A stretch of DNA of 64,000 bases from Amycolatopsis azurea DSM 43854 (GTDB taxonomy: Bacteria > Actinomycetota > Actinomycetes > Mycobacteriales > Pseudonocardiaceae). Under the pieces are notes generated by a model, which was not told where the DNA came from, did no database searches, and saw only the letters and a program-made list of their open reading frames with translations. Position numbers and translations under genes: made by a program. Within the stretch, counting starts at the first letter, position 1, and every line of letters starts with the position of its first letter. The DNA is taken from the NCBI RefSeq assembly GCF_001995215.1, contig NZ_MUXN01000002.1, positions 284,453 through 348,452 of the forward strand, in the 5' to 3' direction. Below are positions 52,202 through 60,751 of the stretch, in pieces.

Positions 52202-53422
52202 ATGACGAAGAACCGCGAAATCCTCATCTCCGGCGCCAGCGTCGCCGGCCCCGCCCTCGCCTGGTGGCTGCGTCACCACGGCTTCCGCCCGACCATCGTG
52301 GAACGGGCCCCGAGCCCGCGCGAGGGCGGCTACAAGGTCGACATCCGCGGCGTCGCCGTCGACGTGGTCCGCCGGATGGGCCTGCTCGACCAGGTGCACG
52401 CGGCGAGCACCGGCATGCGCGGAGCGGCGTTCGTGAACAAGCGCGGCAAGGAGATCGCGATACTGGACGCCGACACGTTCGGCTTCCGCCACGGCGACGA
52501 CACCGAAATCCTGCGCGGCGACCTCGCGAAGGTCCTCTACGAAAGCACTCGCGACGACTGTGAGTACGTTTTCGGCGACTGGATCACCGGTCTCGACCAG
52601 CGTGACGACGGGGTGCTGGTGACGTTCGCCCACGGCGAGCCGCGGCGGTTCGATCTGGTCGTCGGCGCGGACGGCCTCCATTCCGGGGTCCGCGCGCTGG
52701 CGTTCGGCCCGGAAGAGGACTTCCTGCGCCGGTTCGACGCCTGCATCTCGATCTCGACGGTGCCCAACACGTTCGAACTGGATCGCTGGGAGCTGTTGCA
52801 TTCTGCGGCGGCCGGCAAAATGGTCAACGTCTACAGCACCGCCCGCGCCGACGACGCGAAGGCCGCGTTCTGGTTCAGCGCGCCGTCCACGGCCTACGAC
52901 CACCGGGATGTGGAAAGCCAGAAAGACCTCGTGGCCGCCCAGTTCACCGACCTGGGCTGGGAGATCCCCGAGCTGCTCGACGCGATGCGCCAGGCCGACG
53001 ACTTCTACTTCGACCAGGTGTGCCAGATCCACGTCGACCGTCTTTCGGCGGGCCGCGTGACCCTCGTCGGTGACGCGGGCTATTGCCCGTCCCCGGCGTC
53101 GGGTCAGGGCACCAGCCTCGCCTTGGTGGGCGCCTACGTCCTGGCAGGTGAGCTGGCCGCCGCTTCGGGCGACTTTTCGGCCGCGTTTTCGCGGTACGAG
53201 GCGGAAATGCGGCCTTACATCGAGAAGAACCAGGCTTTGGCGAAGACGGCGCTGAGCGGGATCATCCCGCGGTCGCGGGCGTTCGCGTGGATCAACACCC
53301 GGATGATCAAACTGATGCCGTACCTCCCGGGCCGTAACCGGGTCCTGGAACAGATGGCCCGCCCGGTCCGCGAAGCGGCGAACGCCTTGGTGCTGAAGGA
53401 CTACGCGACGGCCGTGCACTGA
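52202..53422 (+). CDS. TetX-like FAD-dependent monooxygenase
   Basis: A 406-residue flavoprotein. The FAD motif GASVAG is at residues 11-16, the DG motif reads LVVGADGLHSGVR, and the second FAD motif is VTLVGDAGYCPSPASGQGTSLA. This is the group that includes tetracycline-inactivating TetX and related resistance and tailoring enzymes; the substrate is not predictable. It directly follows the AfsR-like regulator and is followed by a family A palindrome. Confidence 0.87.
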   Translation: MTKNREILISGASVAGPALAWWLRHHGFRPTIVERAPSPREGGYKVDIRGVAVDVVRRMGLLDQVHAASTGMRGAAFVNKRGKEIAILDADTFGFRHGDDTEILRGDLAKVLYESTRDDCEYVFGDWITGLDQRDDGVLVTFAHGEPRRFDLVVGADGLHSGVRALAFGPEEDFLRRFDACISISTVPNTFELDRWELLHSAAAGKMVNVYSTARADDAKAAFWFSAPSTAYDHRDVESQKDLVAAQFTDLGWEIPELLDAMRQADDFYFDQVCQIHVDRLSAGRVTLVGDAGYCPSPASGQGTSLALVGAYVLAGELAAASGDFSAAFSRYEAEMRPYIEKNQALAKTALSGIIPRSRAFAWINTRMIKLMPYLPGRNRVLEQMARPVREAANALVLKDYATAVH

Positions 53423-53466
53423 GTGTCCGCGTCGGTGGTGGGTCTGTGAGGGCCTTCGGGCGGGTC

Positions 53467-53533
53467 TGCGGGTGTCGCGAAAGCCACTTTCGAGACACGT
53501 GACGTCCCGAAAGTGGCTTTCGCGACACCCGCA
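53467..53533. repeat. Palindromic repeat family A, copy 5 (extended arms)
   Basis: The core is GTCGCGAAAGCCACTTTCG with its complement; here the stem is extended outward by TGCGGGT/ACCCGCA, giving 67 bp. It lies in the 299-bp gap before the glucoamylase gene. The remaining 190 bp carry the glucoamylase leader; the short inverted repeat GTTG-CAAC near 53670 is the only other thing seen. Confidence 0.9.
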
Positions 53534-53721
53534 GCAGGCACGCTGGCCGAGATCAGGCACTGGGACGACTCCGCGCGCCGGCCCGCGACGCTCCGTGGAC
53601 CGGACCGCCGGCGCGATTGGTCCGGATTACTCCGATCGGCCCTGCCGGGAAGGACCTCCGGCGAATAAGTTGCGGCTAACAACAAATCCTGCCGTCGACG
53701 AAGCCTGTGGGAAGGACCGCG

Positions 53722-56145
53722 ATGAAGTCTCCGAAGAGGCGCCGGGCGATAGTCGCGTTGGCGGCCGCGGCCGCACTCGTTGCACCCGCACCGGTGACCG
53801 CCGCACCCTTGGCGGACGCCCCCGGCGCGCCGGGCACCGGGTCGGCCTGGACGACCGGCGGCAAGGAAGGTTTCGGTACCGCCACCGCTGCCGCGTCGAA
53901 GGTGTGGTTCACCCTCGGCCAGGGCATCGGCCACGAGATCTACTACCCGACGGTGGACGTCGCCAACGTCCAGGACCTGCAGTACGTCGTGTCCGACGGC
54001 GCCGGTTTCACACAACTGGAACGGGACAGCACCACCAAACGACTGGAGCTCACCGATCCGCGCTCGCTGAGCTACCGGCAGATCAACACCGCCGCCAACG
54101 GCCGGTACCGGATCACCAAGACCCACACGGCCGACCCCACCCGGTCCACCGTGCTGATCCAGACCCGGTTCGAGGTGCTCAGCGGGGGACCGCTGCAGCT
54201 GTACGTGTTGTACAACCCGTCGCTGAACAACAGCGGCATGGGGGACACCGGCGCCACTTCCGGCGGGCAGCTGGTCGCTTCGGACGGGCCGGTGTCCAGC
54301 GCTTTGGCGGCCTCCACCGGTTTCGTCAAGGCGACCAGCGGCTACAGCGGGACCGCGAGCGATGGCTATGTCGACTTGAGCGGTGATCACGTTCTCGGCA
54401 CTCAGTACGACTCGGCCTCCACGCCCGGGAACCTGGTGCAGCTGGGGCAGATTCCCGTGAACACCGACACCACTTTCACCCTCGCGGTCGGATTCGGTGG
54501 TGATCGCGGCGCCGCGTCGGCGAACGCGTCGGCCTCACTCGCGAGCGGGTTCGCGGCGGCGGACACCGCGTACCGGTCCGGCTGGAGCGGCTACCTGTCT
54601 TCGCTGACCGCGGTTCCCCGCTCGATCACCGGCGCCGGTTTGACCACCCAGTACAACGTCGCGCTGATGACCCTCAAAGCCCACGAGGACAAGACCTACC
54701 CCGGAGCGAACGTCGCCTCACTCACCAATCCGTGGGGTGAGGCGAAGGACGCGAACGGGACGGGGGACTGCGGTTACCACGCCGTCTGGTCTCGCGACCT
54801 CTACCAGGTATCGACAGCGCAGATCGCGGCAGGAGACTCGGCCGCGGCCAACCGTTCGGTCGACTATCTGTTCACCGTCCAGCAACGACCGGACGGTTCG
54901 TTCCCGCAGAACACCCGGCTCGACGGCACCAACTGCTGGACCAGCCTGCAGATGGACGAGGTCGCCTTCCCGATCGTGCTCGCGTGGCAACTGGGCCGGT
55001 CCGACGCGGGGATGTGGGCGAAGGTGAAGAAGTCCGCGGACTTCCTGGTCGCGCGCGGTCCGTCCACCCCGCAGGAACGCTGGGAGGAGAACGGCGGCTA
55101 CTCGCCGTCCACCATCGCCGCGGAGATCGCCGGGCTGATCTGCGCGGCGGACATCGCCGAACGGAACGGGGACACGGCTAGTGCCGCCCGGTACCGCGAG
55201 ACCGCGGACGGCTGGCAGGCGCGAGTCAGCGCCTGGACGTTCACCACTTCCGGGCCGCTCGGTGACGGCCGGTACTTCCACCGTATCGACGGAAACGGTG
55301 ACCCGAACGACGGGCAGAACATCTTCCTGCGGAACGGTGGCGGAAACCACGACGAACGCGCCGTCATCGACGCCGGCTTCCTGGACCTCGTACGCCTGGG
55401 CGTGAAGCCCGCCGCCGATCCGGACGTCGCCGCCTCGCTGCCCGAAGTGGACTCGACGCTCAAGGTGAACACCCCGAACGGTCCGATGTGGTACCGGTAC
55501 AACCACGATGGCTACGGCGAAACCGCGTCCGGCGGTCCCTACACCGGCGCGGGCGTCGGACGGTTGTGGCCACTGCTCACCGGTGAGCGCGGGGAGTACG
55601 AACTGGCCAACGGCCGCGAGGCGACGACGCATCTGGCCGCCATGGCCGCGTCGGCGAACCCGGGCTACCTGATCCCCGAACAGGTCTGGGACCGGCCGGG
55701 TTCCGGCGGCTTCACCTTCGGCGAAGGCACCGGAGCGGCGACCCCGCTGGCCTGGTCGATGGCGCAGTTCGTCCGGCTGGCACACTCGATCGACGCGGGT
55801 GCGCCGGTCGAGACACCGTCGGTGGTCAAGCAGCGGTACACGAAAGCGTGCTCCGGTGTCTCGGCGAAGTTCACGGTGAACGCCACCACCTCGTGGGGGC
55901 AGAACATCTTCGTCGTCGGCGACCGTGCCGAACTCGGAGCGTGGGACCCGGCGAAGGCCGTCCCGCTGGCGTCGATCGACTATCCTTTGTGGACCGCGAA
56001 CGTCACCCTTCCGCAGGGAACCGCCTTCCAGTACAAGTACATCCGCAAGGAAGGCGGCGCCACCACCTGGGAATCGGGTGTCAATCGCGCCGGTGCCGCC
56101 TCGGGTGGCTGCACGATGGCGCTGAACGACACCTGGCGGCCTTGA
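53722..56145 (+). CDS. Secreted GH15 glucoamylase with CBM20 starch-binding domain
   Basis: An 807-residue exported enzyme that releases glucose from starch or dextrin. The signal peptide spans about residues 1-30 (KSPKRRRAIVALAAAAALV to APVTAAP). The N-terminal beta-sandwich domain of bacterial glucoamylases (about 40-270) is followed by the alpha/alpha-barrel with WSRDLYQV, QMDEVAFPIVLAW and the catalytic base Glu653 in NPGYLIPEQVWD. CBM20 is at about residues 710-807 (FVVGDRAELGAWDPAKAVPL). GAAGGA precedes the ATG at 53722. Starch use outside the cell is the clear role. Confidence 0.93.
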   Translation: MKSPKRRRAIVALAAAAALVAPAPVTAAPLADAPGAPGTGSAWTTGGKEGFGTATAAASKVWFTLGQGIGHEIYYPTVDVANVQDLQYVVSDGAGFTQLERDSTTKRLELTDPRSLSYRQINTAANGRYRITKTHTADPTRSTVLIQTRFEVLSGGPLQLYVLYNPSLNNSGMGDTGATSGGQLVASDGPVSSALAASTGFVKATSGYSGTASDGYVDLSGDHVLGTQYDSASTPGNLVQLGQIPVNTDTTFTLAVGFGGDRGAASANASASLASGFAAADTAYRSGWSGYLSSLTAVPRSITGAGLTTQYNVALMTLKAHEDKTYPGANVASLTNPWGEAKDANGTGDCGYHAVWSRDLYQVSTAQIAAGDSAAANRSVDYLFTVQQRPDGSFPQNTRLDGTNCWTSLQMDEVAFPIVLAWQLGRSDAGMWAKVKKSADFLVARGPSTPQERWEENGGYSPSTIAAEIAGLICAADIAERNGDTASAARYRETADGWQARVSAWTFTTSGPLGDGRYFHRIDGNGDPNDGQNIFLRNGGGNHDERAVIDAGFLDLVRLGVKPAADPDVAASLPEVDSTLKVNTPNGPMWYRYNHDGYGETASGGPYTGAGVGRLWPLLTGERGEYELANGREATTHLAAMAASANPGYLIPEQVWDRPGSGGFTFGEGTGAATPLAWSMAQFVRLAHSIDAGAPVETPSVVKQRYTKACSGVSAKFTVNATTSWGQNIFVVGDRAELGAWDPAKAVPLASIDYPLWTANVTLPQGTAFQYKYIRKEGGATTWESGVNRAGAASGGCTMALNDTWRP

Positions 56146-56149
56146 CCCT

Positions 56150-56200
56150 GAGGCCCTTCGCGCCCAGGCGGTCCCTGGCGGAGCCGGCCGGCAGCGCCTA
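56150..56200. repeat. Remnant related to the MITE-like element
   Basis: Contains CGCGCCCAGGCGGTCCCTGG, identical to the interior of the element at 9068-9237, and ends with GCCTAGG as that element does at its tips. The 24-bp terminal repeats are missing. It lies between two convergent genes and overlaps the stop of the O-methyltransferase. Confidence 0.55.
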
Positions 56201-57202
56201 GGACGCGACCGTGAACTCCAGTGCCCACCGGCCGTCCGTCACCGGGACCGCGCCGCGGAAGGCGAGTCCGCATCCGGTGGCCAGTCCGGTCAGCTCCTCG
56301 ACCGTCCTTTCCTTGCTGCCGAAGCACATCAGCATGAACAGATCGATCGCGGTGTCGGCACCGTGTCCCCGTACCGGCTCGATCAGCACGACGGATCCGT
56401 TCGGTGCGGCGGCACGGCGGCAGCCGATCAGGATCTCGCGGGCGTGCTCGTCGTCCCAGTCGTGCAGGATGTCGGACAGCAGGTAGGCGTCGGCCCCCGT
56501 GGGCAGGGGGTCGAAGAAGCTGCCGGGCACGGCGCTCGCCCGGTCGTCGAGTCCGGCGACCTTGAGCCGTTCGGCCGCGGCCGCCGCTGTCGGCGGCAGG
56601 TCGAGGATCCGGCCGCGGACGCCGGGATGCGCCCGCAGGATCTCGATGAGCAAGGGCCCGTCACCGCCGCCGACGTCGACGATGTCGGGGAAGCGGCTCC
56701 AGTCGTACTGCCGGGCGATCAGCGGTGCCTGCTCGCGGAACCGCCAGTTCATCTGGGCGTCGAACGAGGTCCGCAATTTCGGCTCGGCGTCGAGGTCGGC
56801 CCAGAAATCGCGCCCGTACCGGTGAGGATAGGCGGGTGCGCCGCTGGTCATCACTTCGAGGAGATCGACGAAGGCGAGTTCGGCGCGGCCCCCGGCGCAG
56901 GTGATGTCGAGCAGGGGTTTGATCCCTTCCGGGGCGTCTTCCCGCAGTTGGGCGCCGAGGTCCGTCGGCCGGTAGCGACCGGATTCCGTGTCCAGGTCGA
57001 AGACCTCCATCGCGACCAGGTGATCGAGCAGGCGGCTCAGCGCCGGCGCGGAGGTCCCGGTCAGGGACGCGAGCCGCTCCGCCGTCGCTCCGGCGGTCCC
57101 CGCGTGCTCTGCCAGGCCGAGCGTCGCGGCCACCCGGACGGCCATCGGGGTGGCCAAATCGGCCAACGGCATGATCGACCGCTTCACGGTGGGTTGGTTC
57201 AT
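56198..57202 (-). CDS. SAM-dependent O-methyltransferase
   Basis: A 334-residue methyltransferase of the plant COMT/DnrK-like type. The N-terminal dimerisation winged-helix (residues about 10-95, ADLATPMAVRVAATLGLAEH) precedes the SAM domain with VDVGGGDGPLLIEIL and the catalytic HDWDDE. Substrates of this group are phenols and polyketides. It is divergent from the AHBA synthase gene across 265 bp and is the first recognisable member of the probable cluster on its left edge; a tailoring role on an AHBA-derived ring is possible. Confidence 0.87.
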   Translation of the reverse strand: MNQPTVKRSIMPLADLATPMAVRVAATLGLAEHAGTAGATAERLASLTGTSAPALSRLLDHLVAMEVFDLDTESGRYRPTDLGAQLREDAPEGIKPLLDITCAGGRAELAFVDLLEVMTSGAPAYPHRYGRDFWADLDAEPKLRTSFDAQMNWRFREQAPLIARQYDWSRFPDIVDVGGGDGPLLIEILRAHPGVRGRILDLPPTAAAAAERLKVAGLDDRASAVPGSFFDPLPTGADAYLLSDILHDWDDEHAREILIGCRRAAAPNGSVVLIEPVRGHGADTAIDLFMLMCFGSKERTVEELTGLATGCGLAFRGAVPVTDGRWALEFTVAS

Positions 57203-57316
57203 TCTTCAAGCCTATCCAGTAGTGGTTCAGTGGTATAGACCGGTGGTCTTCGCGATACCAGCTTCCCGCGGGCGAAGGCAAGAGCGGCCTCGGTCCGGGC
57301 GGCCCGGGTGGCCCTG

Positions 57317-57339
57317 CAAGTGCGGAAGTTCCGCACTTG
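57317..57339. promoter_or_regulatory. Perfect 23-bp palindrome before the AHBA operon
   Basis: CAAGTGCGGAA-G-TTCCGCACTTG, 11-bp arms around a single G. It lies 129 bp before the AHBA synthase start and 115 bp from the O-methyltransferase start, in the divergent promoter region. It is suited to be the operator of a pathway regulator; the following AT-richer stretch (57340-57480) probably holds the promoter. Confidence 0.6.
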
Positions 57340-57467
57340 AAAGACTTCTTTACTCGTCGATCGTGATGAGGTTTGCCGGTTCGGATCCGCTGCTCATATG
57401 GTGGCCGAGGCAATCCGCCGAAAAGCCGCCGGCCGTCCGTACTCACCGGAAGCGGGCAAAGCAATGA

Positions 57468-58649
57468 ATGGACGTGATTTCCATTTCTCGTCGAAATCTT
57501 GAATTGCCGAACTGGCCGCAGTACGACGATTCCGAAAAGGTCGCCCTCCTGCGCGCCCTTGAGCAGAGCGGATGGTGGCGCTTCGGCGGGCAGGAGGTGT
57601 CGGAGTTCGAAAAGGAGTTCGCCGAATACCATGGCGCGCGCAACGCGCTGGCGGTGACGAGCGGTACCCACGCGCTCGAACTCGCCCTCCAGGTCATCGG
57701 CGTGGGGCCGGGGAGCGAGGTCATCGTCCCGGCGTTCACCTTCATCTCGTCGTCGCAGGCCGTGCAGCGACTGGGTGCGGTGGCCGTGCCGGTCGACGTC
57801 GATCCGGACACCTACAACATCGACGTGCGGGCGGCCGAGGCCGCGGTGACCGAGAAGACCCGCGCGATCATGCCCGTCCACATGGCGGGTCTGCTCGCGG
57901 ACCTCGACGCGCTGGCCAAACTGTCCGCCGACGCCAGTGTGCCTTTGGTGCACGACGCCGCGCACGCCCAGGGCGCCGAGTGGCGGGGCACGCCGCTCGG
58001 CGAGCTTTCGACCATCGCCGCCTACAGCTTCCAGAACGGCAAGCTGATGACGGCGGGGGAGGGCGGCGCCGTCACGTTCTCCGATTCGCACGAGTACGAG
58101 ACCGCCTTCCTGCGGCACAGCTGCGGCCGCCCGCCGACGGACCGCGTCTACCAGCACAAGATGTCCGGCTCCAACTTCCGGATGAACGAGTTCTCGGCGA
58201 GCGTCCTGCGGGCCCAGCTCGCCCGGCTCGGCGGTCAGATCGATGTGCGCGAACAGCGGTGGCCGGTGCTTTCCGGGCTGCTCGCGGGAATTCCGGGTGT
58301 CCTGCCGCAGGGAACCGATGACCGGTGCACCCGCAATCCGCATTACATGGCGATGTTCCGGGTCCCGGGGATCACCGTGGAGCAGCGACGCCAGGTGGTC
58401 GACGAACTCATTTCGCATGGCATTCCGGCGTTCGTGGCATTCCGCGCGATTTACCGGACCGACGCCTTCTGGGAAATGGCCGCTCCCACCACGGACCTCG
58501 ACACCATCGCCGCCCGGTGTCCCAACGTCGAAGCGATTACCGGTGACTGCATCTGGCTGCACCATCGGACGCTGCTCGGCACCGAAGAACAGATGACCGC
58601 CGTCGCGGAAATCGTCGCGGACGTGGTCGCGAAGGTGGTCGTCTCCTGA
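57468..58649 (+). CDS. rifK: 3-amino-5-hydroxybenzoate (AHBA) synthase, RifK-like
   Basis: A 393-residue PLP enzyme of the DegT/DnrJ/EryC1 family that closely resembles AHBA synthase of ansamycin and mitomycin clusters. LPNWPQYDD, the WWR-GG segment at about 37-41, PAFTFISSSQA at 88-98 and FQNGKLMTAGEGG with Lys192 are characteristic; Asp163 should contact the PLP ring. AHBA synthase aromatises aminodehydroshikimate to AHBA and, with RifL, also works as a sugar-nucleotide aminotransferase. The start ATG is at 57468. It overlaps the next gene by one base. A generic sugar aminotransferase is the alternative and is less likely because of the RifM-like neighbour. Confidence 0.88.
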   Translation: MDVISISRRNLELPNWPQYDDSEKVALLRALEQSGWWRFGGQEVSEFEKEFAEYHGARNALAVTSGTHALELALQVIGVGPGSEVIVPAFTFISSSQAVQRLGAVAVPVDVDPDTYNIDVRAAEAAVTEKTRAIMPVHMAGLLADLDALAKLSADASVPLVHDAAHAQGAEWRGTPLGELSTIAAYSFQNGKLMTAGEGGAVTFSDSHEYETAFLRHSCGRPPTDRVYQHKMSGSNFRMNEFSASVLRAQLARLGGQIDVREQRWPVLSGLLAGIPGVLPQGTDDRCTRNPHYMAMFRVPGITVEQRRQVVDELISHGIPAFVAFRAIYRTDAFWEMAAPTTDLDTIAARCPNVEAITGDCIWLHHRTLLGTEEQMTAVAEIVADVVAKVVVS

Positions 58650-59347
58650 TGTCCGAGGAGCTGATGGCGGGCCCGGCCGTTGACCACCGGGGCCTACCCG
58701 CCGGGACCGCCTTGACCGCCGTGGTCTTCGACCTCGACGGCGTTCTCGTGAACTCGTTCGAGGTGATGCGCCTCGCGTTCACACACGCGTTCCGGGAGGT
58801 GGTCGGCGACGGCGAACCGCCGTTCGAGGAGTACCTGCGCCACCTCGGCGGATATTTCCCCGAGATCATGCGGAAGATGGGCCTTCCGCTCGACATGGAA
58901 GGCCCCTTCGTCCGCGAGAGCTATCGGCTGGCGGACCGGATCGAGCTCTATCCGGGCGTGCGTGAACTGCTCGACGAGCTGCGCGAGCGCGGTATTCCCT
59001 GTGCGGTCGCGACCGGCAAGGCGGGGGTGCGCGCCCGATCGCTGCTCGACGGGCTCGGCGTACTGGACCGGTTCGCGCACGTGATCGGCTCGGACGAGGT
59101 CGACAGGCCCAAACCCGCTCCTGACATCGTGCTCCGCGCTCTCACGTTGATGGACGTCGGCGCGAGCGAAACGATGATGATCGGCGACGCCGTCTACGAC
59201 CTGGAGGCCGCGCGAGCCGCCGGTGTCGCCCCGGTCGCGGCCCTGTGGGGGGAGTGCGATCCCGGCGCGCTCCTCGCGGCCGGTCCGGTCGCGAGCCTGG
59301 AAAGCCCTGACGAACTCCTCGCCTTCGTGCTCGCGGCGGGGAAGTAG
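58649..59347 (+). CDS. rifM: HAD-superfamily phosphatase, RifM-like
   Basis: A 232-residue haloacid dehalogenase phosphatase. The nucleophile Asp28 and acid Asp30 are in VVFDLDGVLVNS, the conserved Lys in RPKPAPDIVLRAL, and the metal-binding Asp pair in MMIGDAVYDLEAARAAG. Residues around EEYLRHLGGYFPEIMRKMGL also agree with RifM, which helps make kanosamine during AHBA synthesis. Direct overlap with the AHBA synthase gene supports this. A phosphoglycolate phosphatase is the family-level alternative. Confidence 0.85.
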   Translation: MSEELMAGPAVDHRGLPAGTALTAVVFDLDGVLVNSFEVMRLAFTHAFREVVGDGEPPFEEYLRHLGGYFPEIMRKMGLPLDMEGPFVRESYRLADRIELYPGVRELLDELRERGIPCAVATGKAGVRARSLLDGLGVLDRFAHVIGSDEVDRPKPAPDIVLRALTLMDVGASETMMIGDAVYDLEAARAAGVAPVAALWGECDPGALLAAGPVASLESPDELLAFVLAAGK

Positions 59348-59353
59348 GCCGGG

Positions 59354-60733
59354 ATGACCATCGAGCAGCTCCTCGCCGGAGACGGGCGGGCAAGCCTCGT
59401 CGTGGAGGATGTCGAGTGGGCAGGCGAAGACCTCCTGCGTGCGGGCGATCAGCTGGCCGACGAGATCTCCCGGCGGTTCACCGGGGTGCGGATCTTGACG
59501 GCCTCCACCGCGAACGCCGCCCTGATCGTCGCCGCGGTGACCGCGGCCGGCCGGTTGCGCGTTCCCGTGCTCCTGCGTGACCCCGGCGCCGCCGGCACCT
59601 TCGGGGCCACCGGCCAAGTGCTGATCGGCGACCGGTCGACGGCCGGGCGCCCGGTGACGATCACCGGAAACCTCGAGTGCCACCTGGAGCGTCGTGACGA
59701 GGGATCCGGGTCGCCGCTGCCGGAGGAGGTACCGGGTGACTCGATCCTCTTTCAGACCTCGGGTTCGACCGCCGCGCCCAAGGCGGTGGTGAAGCCGGTC
59801 GGCGCCGTTCTCCGCGACGGCGTCCGGATCGCGGACGCGCTGCACGGCGACGGCGCCCGGGACGGAATCGTCTGTGCCGCACCGGTCTACCATTCCTACG
59901 GATTCACGCACGGGTTGCTCGCTGGACTGCTGGCCGGCGCGAAGACCGTTTATCGCGCGCCTTCGTCGCTGCCTCAGGCGCTCGCGAACGTCGTGGCCCG
60001 CACCGGTTCGGGCACGCTCGTCGCGCTGCCCAACCACGTGCACATGATCGCCGCGGCGGCCTCGGCCGACTTCACCGGATTGCGGCAAGTGGTGTCCGCG
60101 GGTGCTCCCTTGCGACCGGAAGCGGTGGCCCGGGTTTGCCGCGATCACGGCTTCCGGCTCCTCAACGCCTATGGGGCGTCCGAGGTGGGCACGATGGCGA
60201 TCACCTCGTTGAAGGAGACGTCGGCGCCGGGCAGCATCGGCGTGCCGCTGGACGGCGTCGAGGTCAGGATCGGGCCGGGGGACGGTGAACTCCTCGTCCG
60301 GAACGACTCGTTCGCCGCCGGCTATCTCACCGAAGGGGAGATGCGCCCGCTGCCGACCGACGACGGCTGGTACCGCACCGGCGACCTCGCCGAACAGGAC
60401 GCGGACGGACTGCGTATCACCGGCAGGCTCGGCGACCTGATCAACATCGCCGGACGGAAGACCCGCCGCTCCCGGCTGGAAGCCGTCCTCTCGGCGCATC
60501 CGGACGTGTCCGAGATCCAGGTGCTCGTCGTCGAGGACAAGGTGCGGGGCGAGTTCCCGGTGGCGAGAGCCGTGGTCGCACCGGGGCGCGAGCGCCCGGA
60601 CCTGCTCCGCTGGAGCCGTGACCGGCTCGACGTTTTCGAGGTGCCGCGGCAGATCGAGTGGGTCGACCGGCTCCCGCGGACCTCGACCGGAAAGTTGATC
60701 TATGCGCCTCGCGCCGAAGACGTGGGCCAGTGA
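59354..60733 (+). CDS. Adenylate-forming ligase (ANL superfamily), possible AHBA-activating enzyme
   Basis: A 459-residue, single-domain acyl-CoA/aryl ligase-like enzyme. The P-loop is TSGSTAAPK, the A5 motif is YGASEVGTM, the hinge region has WYRTGDLAEQ and GRLGDLINIAG, and the catalytic Lys447 is in TSTGKL. It is shorter than usual at the N-terminus. No carrier protein is visible beside it. Mitomycin clusters use a comparable ligase (MitE) to activate AHBA for a carrier protein, so AHBA or a related aminobenzoate is the attractive substrate here; this is inference. It starts 6 bp after the phosphatase gene. Confidence 0.82.
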   Translation: MTIEQLLAGDGRASLVVEDVEWAGEDLLRAGDQLADEISRRFTGVRILTASTANAALIVAAVTAAGRLRVPVLLRDPGAAGTFGATGQVLIGDRSTAGRPVTITGNLECHLERRDEGSGSPLPEEVPGDSILFQTSGSTAAPKAVVKPVGAVLRDGVRIADALHGDGARDGIVCAAPVYHSYGFTHGLLAGLLAGAKTVYRAPSSLPQALANVVARTGSGTLVALPNHVHMIAAAASADFTGLRQVVSAGAPLRPEAVARVCRDHGFRLLNAYGASEVGTMAITSLKETSAPGSIGVPLDGVEVRIGPGDGELLVRNDSFAAGYLTEGEMRPLPTDDGWYRTGDLAEQDADGLRITGRLGDLINIAGRKTRRSRLEAVLSAHPDVSEIQVLVVEDKVRGEFPVARAVVAPGRERPDLLRWSRDRLDVFEVPRQIEWVDRLPRTSTGKLIYAPRAEDVGQ

Positions 60734-60751
60734 CGCTGGGAAGGATGAAGC

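Noticed and set aside
47704..52227. A 1507-codon open frame on the minus strand
   Set aside because: It lies antisense to the well-supported esterase and AfsR-like regulator genes, has Arg/Gly/Pro/Gln-rich composition and no motif. Such long shadows are expected in high-GC DNA.
6574..53533. CRISPR array made of the repeated palindromes
   Set aside because: Copies are kilobases apart, differ in sequence and have no regular spacers; no cas gene is present.
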